This document shows, piece after piece, positions 25,914-33,500 of a DNA stretch of 40,773 bases. The DNA is from an uncultured bacterium. Lineage in GTDB: Bacteria; Bacillota; Clostridia; Lachnospirales; Lachnospiraceae. The translations under genes and the position numbers were made by a program. Below the pieces are notes generated by a model. That model saw nothing but the letters and a program-made list of their open reading frames with translations. It was not told the origin of the DNA and ran no database searches. The DNA is taken from NCBI GenBank assembly GCA_945949875.1, contig CAMFGH010000014.1, positions 1-40,773 on the forward strand. The letters are read 5' to 3'. Within the stretch, counting starts at the first letter, position 1. The number at the start of each line of letters is the position of its first letter.

Positions 25914-27326
25914 ATGTTAGAACAAATCAGTAGTATTCTTAGTGCGATTGACGATTTCGTCTGGGGAATCCCCCTCATTGTACTTATCCTGGTGGTAGGT
26001 ATCTTTTTGACGATACGTTTGCGTGGGGTTCAGTTTACCCAGTTGGGCTATGCCATTAAGCTGATCTTTAAAAATGACAGTTCCGGTAAAAGCGGTGAAA
26101 TCAGTAGTTTCGCGGCGTTGTGTACAGCACTTTCCGCAACCATTGGTACCGGTAATATCGTAGGTGTAGCGACTGCTATTGTGGCCGGTGGACCAGGCGC
26201 ACTTTTCTGGATGTGGGTGGCAGCGCTTCTTGGAACTGCTACAAAATTTACGGAATGTATGTTAGCCATGAAATTCAGACAGGTAAAAGAAGACGGACAT
26301 ATTGTGGGAGGTCCTTTCTTCTATATTGAAAATGGTATGGGCAAGAGATGGAAATGGCTTGGAAAGATTTTTGCATTCTTTGGTGTTGGTGTAGGGCTTC
26401 TAGGTATAGGAACATTTACGCAGATCAATGGTATTTCCAGTGCGGTGAACAATTTCTTTGATCCACAGAACAGCTGGACAGTTGACCTGTTTGGTCGTAC
26501 CTATTCTTATACCGTTGTGATTGCAGGTCTTCTGGTCACATTATTTGTAGGTCTTGTTATCATAGGCGGTTTGAAGAGAATTTCCAGAATTGCAGAAATT
26601 GTTGTTCCGTTTATGGCAGTTTTATATATTGTATCAGCACTTCTTGTTATCCTCTGCAATATTACCAAAGTGCCTGCAGCAATCGTGGAAATCGTGGAAA
26701 GCGCTTTTGGCCTTCGTGCAGCAGCAGGTGGAGCATTGGGAGCAGTTGTGCTGGCTATGCAGAAGGGTATTGCCCGTGGTATTTTCTCCAATGAAGCTGG
26801 TCTTGGTAGTGCACCTATTGCAGCTGCAGCAGCACAGGTGGATGAGCCGGTGCAGCAGGGTCTGGTTTCCATGATGGGTACCGTAATTGACACACTTGTC
26901 ATTTGTACCCTGACAGGTCTTACCATAGTACTTACCGGTGCGTGGGATATGGGACTGGAAGGTGTTGCGGTAACCACCAAAGCATTCCAGATCGGTCTTC
27001 CGTTCCCGGAAGTTGTAGCATCTTTCATCTTAATGATTTCTCTGGTATTCTTTGCATTTACCACCATTCTGGGATGGGATTACTATTCTGAAAAATGTCT
27101 GGAATATCTGACAGGCGGAAATATGAAAGCAGTGAAAGCATATCGCTGGATTTACATTCTGGCAGTTTTCATTGGACCATATATGACGGTTGCAGCGGTT
27201 TGGACTATTGCAGATATTTTCAATGGACTTATGGCACTTCCGAACCTGATCGCCCTGATTGTGTTAAGCGGTGTGGCTGCAATTGAAACAAAAGATTATC
27301 TGACTTATAAAAAGAAAGGGAAATAA
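25914..27326 (+). CDS. Alanine/glycine:cation symporter (AGCS family)
   Basis: A 470-residue integral membrane protein of the sodium/alanine symporter family. It imports alanine or glycine with Na+ or H+. Hydrophobic helices span most of the length. Family segments seen are LVVGIFLTIRLRGVQF near the N-terminus, TGNIVGVATAIVAGGPGA, FTECMLAMKFRQ, and SNEAGLGSAPIAAAAAQ, where substrate and ion contacts lie. The start MLEQISS is chosen because AGAGGTAG precedes it and it begins the family-like N-terminus; the frame is open upstream to a TTG at 25860, but that sits in the terminator. The glycine riboswitch upstream supports glycine as substrate or signal. Confidence 0.95.
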   Translation: MLEQISSILSAIDDFVWGIPLIVLILVVGIFLTIRLRGVQFTQLGYAIKLIFKNDSSGKSGEISSFAALCTALSATIGTGNIVGVATAIVAGGPGALFWMWVAALLGTATKFTECMLAMKFRQVKEDGHIVGGPFFYIENGMGKRWKWLGKIFAFFGVGVGLLGIGTFTQINGISSAVNNFFDPQNSWTVDLFGRTYSYTVVIAGLLVTLFVGLVIIGGLKRISRIAEIVVPFMAVLYIVSALLVILCNITKVPAAIVEIVESAFGLRAAAGGALGAVVLAMQKGIARGIFSNEAGLGSAPIAAAAAQVDEPVQQGLVSMMGTVIDTLVICTLTGLTIVLTGAWDMGLEGVAVTTKAFQIGLPFPEVVASFILMISLVFFAFTTILGWDYYSEKCLEYLTGGNMKAVKAYRWIYILAVFIGPYMTVAAVWTIADIFNGLMALPNLIALIVLSGVAAIETKDYLTYKKKGK

Positions 27327-27394
27327 TGGTATACGGAATATAAATGTTCTGATTAAAAATTAAGGGAGTGTCGCAAAATAACAAATCTAGTTAT

Positions 27395-27413
27395 GGAGCG
27401 ATGCTCCTTTTTT
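27395..27413 (+). terminator. Intrinsic terminator after the symporter gene
   Basis: GGAGC (27395-27399), GAT loop, GCTCC (27403-27407) and six T. The stem is short but the T-run is good. Confidence 0.65.
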
Positions 27414-27471
27414 CCTTATAAGTCATGACGTTCACTTTACGAGCCACAATATTTGTTTCATATTGGTTAGG

Positions 27472-27500
27472 TTGTATTTATCCTAAAATATATGTATACT
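27472..27500 (+). promoter_or_regulatory. Promoter of the Phd/Doc module
   Basis: TTGTAT (27472-27477), exactly 17 bases, TATACT (27495-27500). The -10 area (ATATATGTATAC) is close to palindromic and could be the autoregulatory site of the antitoxin. The leader to the antitoxin start is about 25 bases and holds GGAGGTG. Confidence 0.65.
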
Positions 27501-27529
27501 ATAGAAAAAGAAACCATGGAGGTGCTAAT

Positions 27530-27772
27530 ATGACTATAGATACGAATACAATGATTTCCATTTCAGAAGCAAACCAGAACTTTTCTAAAGTAGCAAGGCT
27601 CGTAGATGAATTGGGTTCTGCAGTAATTTTGAAGAATAATGTCCCTAGATATCTTGTTATAGATTTCAGCAAAGCTGATAAGGACATGATTGCCTCAGAT
27701 GAGGATGTGTTAAGCATTTCTCAGAAATTGATAGCACAGAACAAGGAAGCTTATGAGGTGCTTGCTAAATGA
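27530..27772 (+). CDS. Phd/YefM-family antitoxin
   Basis: An 80-residue protein. The N-terminal half has the Phd/YefM DNA-binding fold pattern: ISISEANQNFSKVARLVDELGSAVILKNNVPRYLVIDF, with the conserved Asn in EANQNFS and the KNNVPRYLV strand. The C-terminal half (SEDEDVLSISQKLIAQNKEAYEVL-like) is the toxin-neutralising tail. It would bind and inhibit the Doc toxin and repress the operon. The start ATG follows GGAGGTG by five bases; an earlier frame start at 27425 lies upstream of the promoter -10 and is not used. The stop overlaps the toxin start by four bases (ATGA), the usual coupling in such modules. Confidence 0.93.
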   Translation: MTIDTNTMISISEANQNFSKVARLVDELGSAVILKNNVPRYLVIDFSKADKDMIASDEDVLSISQKLIAQNKEAYEVLAK

Positions 27773-28146
27773 AAAAACTGAGTAAAGAGCAAATTCTAAT
27801 GCTTCATTCTCAGTTAATAGAACAAACTGGCGGGAGCGATGGAGTGAGGGACTATAATCTTTTAGAATCAGCCATTGTAACTCCTTTTCAGTCCTTTGGA
27901 GAGGATGAGTTATTCCCTACTATTCAAGCAAAGGCTGCAAGATTAGGATATGGACTGATAAAGAACCATTGTATGATTGATGGCAATAAAAGAATAGGAA
28001 CCCATGCAATGCTAGTTTTTCTTGCATTGAATGGAATAGAGCTTTCATACACACAAAGCGAGTTATATGAGACCATTTTGGAGGTGGCAGATGGGAAGCT
28101 GGAATATGAAGGATTGCTGAACTGGGTTCTTGAGCATCAGAACTAA
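27769..28146 (+). CDS. doc: Death-on-curing (Doc, Fic-fold) toxin
   Basis: A 125-residue Fic-fold protein. The Doc-type active-site motif is complete: HCMIDGNKRIG, matching HxxxDGNKRxG, which in phage P1 Doc phosphorylates EF-Tu and stops translation. The N-terminal part (ILMLHSQLIEQTGGSDGVRD, then LLESAIVTPFQSFGEDELFPTIQAKAARLGYGL) follows the family in order and spacing, including the gap-forming GGSDGVRD. Length is that of the family (about 125-135). It follows the antitoxin with a 4-bp overlap and is closed by a terminator. There are no other mobile-element genes near it, so its chromosomal role is unclear. The catalytic residues are intact, so it may be active. Confidence 0.93.
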   Translation: MKKLSKEQILMLHSQLIEQTGGSDGVRDYNLLESAIVTPFQSFGEDELFPTIQAKAARLGYGLIKNHCMIDGNKRIGTHAMLVFLALNGIELSYTQSELYETILEVADGKLEYEGLLNWVLEHQN

Positions 28147-28158
28147 ATAAGAGATAGA

Positions 28159-28193
28159 AAAAGGCCGATCAGAAAAAAACTGACCGGCCTTTT
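28159..28193. terminator. Bidirectional terminator between doc and thiT
   Basis: AAAAGGCCGATCAG (28159-28172) and CTGACCGGCCTTTT (28180-28193) with one mismatch. T-runs occur on both strands: TTTTATTTT on plus and TTTTTCT on minus. It serves the two convergent genes. Confidence 0.88.
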
Positions 28194-28231
28194 ATTTTAC
28201 AACAGCTCCTTATAGTGGATAAAACAGCTGC

Positions 28232-28984
28232 CTATTCAGAAGCCAGAGCTTTTACACGCTTCATGGCAGCTTTAACAGCAGGTATAGAAATAATAACAAC
28301 TGTTATCAATGCTTCTACGATTACGAATCCATAGTTGTAAACAACCGGATAGATAAATGCCAGTGATGCAGGGAATTCTTCCGGCATGGAATCCATCCAG
28401 AAGAAGTAACCCCCCAGGGTATTAAACAATGCTCTGAAGAAGACTGCAACCAGATATCCCTTCAGAAGGCCATTTTTACTTTTGCAGAAGAAACCGGAAA
28501 AGCCCAGTGCAGCGAAAGCAAAGACATAATCAAAGAGAACCTGCATCGGAGACAGCATCCATGCACCGCCATCCTGAAACAGCTGTAATAAACTGTATGC
28601 CAGACCACTCATGACACCGATGACCGGACCATACCAATATCCGATGAGTGTTACGAATAACATGGAACAAAGTGTTACAGAACCACCGAAAGGCATGTCA
28701 ATCAGTTTTACATAAGAAAGAAGAAATGCAAGTGCCAGTGCAACTGCGGAAAAAACAGTCTGTTTTGTGGAAATTCTTCTTTTTGTTTCTTCCTTTAACT
28801 GCTTTTGATCTGCTTTGATCTGTTTTTTGTTGGCTTTCAGATCACTCTTTACTTCTTTTAATTCTGATTTGGTACGTACCAGTGCAAGTGCCAATACTAA
28901 AATCAGGCAGATGACTAACAGGGCGATCATACCGGGTTGGGTGAGGAAGTAGTAACCATCCTCAAAAGTTACAAATTTGGACAT
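28232..28984 (-). CDS. thiT: Thiamine ECF transporter S component, with N-terminal extension
   Basis: Substrate-binding membrane subunit of an energy-coupling-factor transporter for thiamine. It has 250 residues; typical ThiT is 180-200. The C-terminal ~180 residues (from about 70) form the usual six-helix unit, with SYVKLIDMPFGGSVTLCSM, IGYWYGPVIGVMSGLAYSLLQL and NTLGGYFFWMDSMPEEF, where thiamine contacts lie. The extra N-terminus has a hydrophobic segment (about 18-36) and a lysine-rich, coiled-coil-like linker (KSDLKANKKQIKADQKQLKE). A TPP riboswitch upstream on the same strand supports thiamine. The ATPase and EcfT subunits are not in the window. The start ATG (28984) follows AAAGGAGG. 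Confidence 0.93.
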   Translation of the reverse strand: MSKFVTFEDGYYFLTQPGMIALLVICLILVLALALVRTKSELKEVKSDLKANKKQIKADQKQLKEETKRRISTKQTVFSAVALALAFLLSYVKLIDMPFGGSVTLCSMLFVTLIGYWYGPVIGVMSGLAYSLLQLFQDGGAWMLSPMQVLFDYVFAFAALGFSGFFCKSKNGLLKGYLVAVFFRALFNTLGGYFFWMDSMPEEFPASLAFIYPVVYNYGFVIVEALITVVIISIPAVKAAMKRVKALASE

Positions 28985-28991
28985 AAAAAAA

Positions 28992-29014
28992 CCTCCTTTT
29001 GGTTTGCCAGGAGG
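28992..29014 (-). promoter_or_regulatory. Hairpin masking the thiT ribosome site
   Basis: On the minus strand CCTCCT (29014-29009) can pair with GGAGG (28996-28992), the thiT ribosome site, with TGGCAAACCA between them forming its own small stem. An earlier possible partner for the CCTCCT segment lies in the riboswitch 3' part, so the TPP aptamer may control access to the ribosome site. This reading is inferred from sequence complementarity. Confidence 0.55.
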
Positions 29015-29076
29015 AAGTGTCGATTAGAAAAATACAGATTGTGTCATTGCACTCACAAAATGATTTTTCTCTAATG

Positions 29077-29165
29077 CCTGCTTCCTTACGTCGGTATTAT
29101 CCGATTCAAGTAGTAAGGGTTAGAAGATTAGCTCTTCAATCTCAGCCTTAAGCTCCCCTAGCAAT
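29077..29165 (-). promoter_or_regulatory. TPP riboswitch (THI element)
   Basis: Read on the minus strand: AGGGGAGC, CTGAGA (in AAGGCTGAGATTG), ACCCTT, GAATCGGATAATACCGACG and TAAGGAAGCAGG follow the THI-box order. The two highly conserved blocks, CTGAGA and ACCCTT, are exact. It lies upstream of thiT, and its ligand is thiamine pyrophosphate. A following stem (TTAGAGAAAAAT, 29074-29063, with ATTTTTCTAA) is a candidate part of the expression platform. Confidence 0.93.
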
Positions 29166-29208
29166 TTGTATTATGTTGTATGTTATTTAGCTGTTACAGC
29201 CACTTCAT

Positions 29209-29237
29209 ACTTTATATGGATAACGAAGAAATGTCAA
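29209..29237 (-). promoter_or_regulatory. Promoter of the TPP riboswitch/thiT transcript
   Basis: On the minus strand TTGACA (29237-29232), 17 bases, TAAAGT (29214-29209). The start would be near 29202, about 37 bases before the riboswitch. Confidence 0.65.
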
Positions 29238-29292
29238 TAAAATTTGTAAGTTTCCGAGTTTATTAAAATGTGATAGAGTAATAAGAGCCGGG

Positions 29293-29410
29293 AAAAAGTG
29301 ATACAGAAGAAAAACAAGTGCCACAGAAGAAAAAAGTGACACCAAAGAGAAATAAGCGTCGCTGAGGAATAAAAGTGATGTCGAAGAAAGGTAAGCACTG
29401 CAGGAAACGA
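29293..29410 (+). repeat. Six degenerate ~20 bp tandem repeats before the CPBP gene
   Basis: An AAGTG/AAGCG/AAGCA anchor recurs at 29296, 29316, 29334, 29354, 29373 and 29393, spaced 20, 18, 20, 19 and 20 bases. The unit is like AAAAGTGATACAGAAGAAA. The copies are imperfect and purine-rich. The array ends 13 bases before the ATG and contains the GAGGATAAT region used for ribosome binding. Between it and the thiT promoter (29238-29292) I see nothing else. Confidence 0.75.
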
Positions 29411-29422
29411 GGATAATAAAAG

Positions 29423-30205
29423 ATGAAAAGAAACAGAATCGCCGGAGAATTATGGAACATTATTTATCCAATATTAATCTACTATGCAGGATACTATGTG
29501 GTATGCGCGGTAGGTGTCGTGCTGTTTCAGACCTTTGCAGTACAGACCCTTACCCCTGTGTGGAATGGTATTTTAAAGGGAGCCTGCATGCTTGGAGGAC
29601 TGGCTTTTTTATATCCGATTTTTTTGCAGGAGAAAGAAAAGCGTGATTTTCAAAAGATAAAGACCATATCCTTTTTCATCCTTGCAGCATTTAGCTGCTG
29701 TGCAGTGGTATTCATGAACATCCTTGTAGAAAAATCCGGACTCATTCAGAATTCCGAAGCTTTTCAGCAGTCCTCGGAAAGGCAGTTTGCGGTGCCCCTC
29801 TGGCTGGGACTGGTACTGTATGGCATTATTGCACCTTTCGCGGAAGAGATTTTATTCCGGTTTATACTGGTGAATCGGATTCAAGAATGGACCGGAAGCC
29901 TGGTCGCTGGTGTTCTGATTTCTTCCGCTTTGTTCGGTATCTATCATGGAAATGTGGTACAGGGTGTATATGCATTTGTTCTTGGAAGCGTACTGGCCAT
30001 GATGTATTTATATTATGGAAATATTCTGGCGGCGATAGCGTTTCATGGGATTGGGAACATCATTATCTTTTTAAGCAGTATTTATCCGGAACTGCATCGT
30101 TTACTTTTTGAACAGATACCATGGTACGTGTATTTGCTGGTATTTATTGTATTTGCTACGGCTTACTGCTATAGGTTTTGGAAGCGGAAACGGGAAAATC
30201 TATGA
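29423..30205 (+). CDS. CPBP-family intramembrane metalloprotease
   Basis: A 260-residue protein with several hydrophobic helices and the CPBP (CAAX protease/bacteriocin-processing, Abi-type) motifs: EExxxR in FAEEILFRFIL (about residue 140), FxxxH in ALFGIYHGN and HxxxN in IAFHGIGNIII. These residues coordinate the metal of a membrane-embedded protease. Some members process peptides or confer self-immunity to bacteriocins; others have unknown roles. No bacteriocin gene is near. The ribosome site is AACGAGGATAA at the end of the repeat array. The gene is apparently monocistronic, with 375 bases to gltB. The substrate cannot be guessed. Confidence 0.88.
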   Translation: MKRNRIAGELWNIIYPILIYYAGYYVVCAVGVVLFQTFAVQTLTPVWNGILKGACMLGGLAFLYPIFLQEKEKRDFQKIKTISFFILAAFSCCAVVFMNILVEKSGLIQNSEAFQQSSERQFAVPLWLGLVLYGIIAPFAEEILFRFILVNRIQEWTGSLVAGVLISSALFGIYHGNVVQGVYAFVLGSVLAMMYLYYGNILAAIAFHGIGNIIIFLSSIYPELHRLLFEQIPWYVYLLVFIVFATAYCYRFWKRKRENL

Positions 30206-30305
30206 AAACAAAATAGTTGTGACTATCGGGATAAGTTTTTCATATGGAAACATAAAAACTCAAATAGAAAAATAGCAAAACAGATAAAACAGATAAAATA
30301 GGCAT

Positions 30306-30360
30306 AAATTGTCCAACAATTTACTGCATAATATCGAATTGTCGAATTATCAGACAATTC
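30306..30360 (+). promoter_or_regulatory. Two ATTGT/ACAAT dyads upstream of the gltB promoter
   Basis: AAATTGT-CCA-ACAATTT (30306-30322) and GAATTGTC-N9-GACAATTC (30336-30360), both with perfect arms. Their centres are about 34 bases apart and lie near -97 and -63 of the predicted gltB start (30411). The position and T-N-A type symmetry suggest binding of an activator such as a LysR-family regulator, as GltC does in Bacillus. Confidence 0.55.
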
Positions 30361-30375
30361 AGAAAAATTTACCTG

Positions 30376-30404
30376 TTTACAAATAGAAAAAGCTGTTGTA
30401 TAGT
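30376..30404 (+). promoter_or_regulatory. Likely gltB promoter
   Basis: TTTACA (30376-30381), 17 bases, TATAGT (30399-30404). Its predicted start, about 30411, is directly at the first base of the terminator hairpin 30412-30457. Confidence 0.6.
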
Positions 30405-30411
30405 GTTCTAG

Positions 30412-30457
30412 AGGTCGCAAAGGAGCGAGTATATCGCTTTCTTTGCGACCTTTTTTT
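30412..30457 (+). terminator. Strong terminator at the start of the gltB leader
   Basis: AGGTCGCAAAG (30412-30422) and CTTTGCGACCT (30441-30451) are perfect 11-base arms; an inner stem AGCGA/TCGCT surrounds a GTATA loop. A run of seven T follows (30451-30457). It lies 123 bases before the gltB start and right after the gltB promoter, so it would produce a very short RNA unless termination is prevented. Confidence 0.85.
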
Positions 30458-30473
30458 GTTATGGCGACGAGGA

Positions 30474-30521
30474 AAATGCTCAGCGTGCTTGCACGAATGA
30501 ACATTTGACGACCGCTGAGCA
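30474..30521 (+). other. Structured gltB leader segment
   Basis: Between the terminator and gltB, TGCTCAGCG (30477-30485) pairs perfectly with CGCTGAGCA (30513-30521). Within it is GTGC-TT-GCAC (30485-30494). An alternative helix AAATG (30474)/CATTT (30502) is mutually exclusive with the first. The following bases (GGATATCCAAGGATCG) are also self-complementary. It resembles a structured RNA, but I do not recognise a known class. From 30206 to 30305 I see only A/T-rich sequence. Confidence 0.45.
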
Positions 30522-30580
30522 GAGCGGGATATCCAAGGATCGTAACCGATTCTTTTTATAAAAGCATGGAGGGACGAGAA

Positions 30581-33500
30581 ATGTTTGATGTAAAAAACGA
30601 TTTGCCACAGGCACCTTTATACAGACCGGAGTTTGAACACGATAACTGCGGTATTGGTGCATGCGTCAATATCAAAGGTGTAAAAAGCAGGGATACCGTG
30701 GAAAACGCCCTGAAGATCGTAGAGAATCTGGAACACAGAGCAGGAAAAGATGCGGAAGGAAAAACCGGTGACGGTGTTGGTATTTTGACACAGGTACCAC
30801 ACAAGTTTTTCAAAAAAGTAACCAAAGCTCTGGGAATTAAAATCGGTGGAGAAAGAGAATATGGCGTTGGCATGTTTTTCTTCCCACAGGATGAATTCCA
30901 GCGTAACCAGGCCAAGAAGATGTTTGAGATCATTGTAGAAAAAGAAGGCCTGGAGTTCCTGGGATGGAGAGAAGTTCCAAATTATCCGGAAGTGCTGGGG
31001 CATAAAGCAGTGGAATGTATGCCATGCATTATGCAGGCCTTTGTGAAAAAACCTGCGGATGTGGAAAAAGGACTTCCATTTGACCGGAAACTGTATATTG
31101 TTCGAAGAATCTTTGAGCAGTCCACAGAGGTAACCTATGTGGTTTCCCTGTCCAGCAGAACCATCGTTTATAAGGGTATGTTTCTGGTAGGACAGCTGCG
31201 TACCTTCTTTGCAGACCTGCAGGATAAGGATTATGAATCTGCCATTGCCATTGTGCATTCCAGATTTTCAACCAATACCAATCCTTCCTGGGAAAGAGCC
31301 CATCCAAACCGTTTTATCGTACATAATGGAGAGATCAATACCATCCGAGGTAACGCAGATAAGATGCTGGCCCGGGAAGAAAATATGGAATCAGAATACC
31401 TGAAAGACCAGCTTACCAAGGTGCTTCCGGTGATCAATGCCTCCGGTTCGGACTCTGCCATGCTGGATAATACACTGGAATTCCTGGTTATGAGCGGAAT
31501 GGATCTTCCCCTTGCAGTGATGATCACCATTCCGGAGCCATGGGCAAACAATAAGACCATGAGCCAGAAAAGACGTGATTTCTACCAATACTATGCGACC
31601 ATGATGGAGCCTTGGGATGGACCGGCATCCATTCTGTTCTCCGATGGTGATGTGATGGGGGCTGTACTGGACAGAAACGGTCTGCGTCCTTCCCGATATA
31701 TGATCACCGATGACGATACCCTGATTCTTTCCTCCGAAGTCGGAGTGCTGGATGTGGATCCTTCCAAAATACTGGTAAAAGAAAGACTGCACCCGGGCAA
31801 AATGCTCCTGGTAGATACGGTATCCGGCCGGGTGATCGGGGATGATGAGATCAAAGAAAAATATGCCTCCAGAGAACCCTACGGGGAATGGCTGGATTCT
31901 CATCTGGTAACCCTGCATGAACTGAAGATTCCAAATGAAAGAGTGCCGGAATTTTCCTATATAGAAAGACAAAAACTTCAGAAAGCCTTCGGCTATACCT
32001 ATGAGGAAATGAAAAACAGCATCCTTCCTATGGCAAAGACCGGCGCAGAGGCTACAGCAGCAATGGGAATTGATGTGCCCCTTCCTGTATTATCCAAAGC
32101 CCATCATCCGTTGTTCCATTCCTTCAAGCAGCTGTTTGCACAGGTAACCAACCCTCCGATTGATGCAATCCGTGAGGAAATCGTTACCTCAACCACTATG
32201 TATATCGGAAAAGACGGAAATCTTCTGGAAGAAAAACCGGATAACTGCACCGTACTGAAAATAAATAACCCGATTTTGACCAACACAGACTTGCTGAAAA
32301 TCAAAAATCTGGACAGAGAAGGCTTCAAGGTAGCTGTTGTTCCGATTACCTATTATAAAAATACCAGCCTGGAAAAGGCCATTAACAGACTGTTTCTGGA
32401 AGCAGACAGACAGTTTCGGGATGGAGTTACCATTTTGATCCTTTCCGACAGGGGCGTGGATGAAAACCATGTGGCTATCCCATCCCTGCTGGCAGTATCT
32501 GCCCTGAACCAGCATCTGGTTGTGACAAAAAAACGTACCAGCGTTTCTGTGATTCTGGAATCTGCAGAACCAAGGGAAGTGCATCATTTTGCAACCCTTC
32601 TCGGTTTTGGTGCTTCTGCTATCAATCCATACCTGGCACAGGATACCATCAAAGAGCTGATTGAAAATCATATGCTGGATAAGGATTACTATGCTGCAGT
32701 AGATGATTATAACGATGCAGTACTTCACGGAATCGTAAAAATTGCATCCAAAATGGGTATTTCCACCATCCAGTCCTATGACGGTTCCAAGATCTTTGAA
32801 GCAATCGGACTGGATAAGAGCGTGATCGATACCTACTTTACCGGCACTGTCTGCCGCGTAGGAGGCATTACCTTAAAAGATATTGAAAATGATGTCAATG
32901 AGCTGCATTCCATGGCTTTTGACCCACTGGGACTGGAAACCGATCTTTCCCTGGATAACCCGGGACATCATCAGATGAGAAGCGGTGCCGACGAACATTT
33001 ATATAATCCGGCCACCATTCACATGCTGCAGGAATCCACCAGACGCGGTGATTACGACATGTTCAAACAGTACACTGCCATGATCACCAAGGAAGATTCC
33101 ATCAAAAATCTGCGTGGACTGATGGATTTCAATTATGCAGAAAAACCGGTGCCCATTGAAGAAGTAGAAAGTGTAGATAAGATTGTGACCCGTTTTAAAA
33201 CCGGTGCTATGTCCTATGGTTCCATTTCCAAGGAAGCCCATGAGACTCTGGCCATCGCCATGAACCGTCTCCATGGAAAATCCAATACCGGTGAAGGCGG
33301 TGAGGATGAGGATCGTTTAACCATATCAGAAGACGGAGAAAACCGTTGCTCAGCTATCAAGCAGGTGGCATCAGGACGTTTCGGTGTAACCAGCAAATAT
33401 CTGATCAGTGCCCAGGAAATTCAGATCAAAATGGCCCAGGGTGCAAAACCGGGTGAAGGTGGTCACCTTCCGGGCGGAAAGGTTTATCCCTGGATTGCCA

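Noticed and set aside
27364-27382. GGGAGTGTCGCAAAATAAC resembles the terminal repeats of some insertion sequences.
   Set aside because: No inverted partner and no transposase were found on either side of the toxin-antitoxin module.
29293-29410. Repeat array checked as a CRISPR.
   Set aside because: Repeats are degenerate, contiguous and without unique spacers; there are no cas genes.
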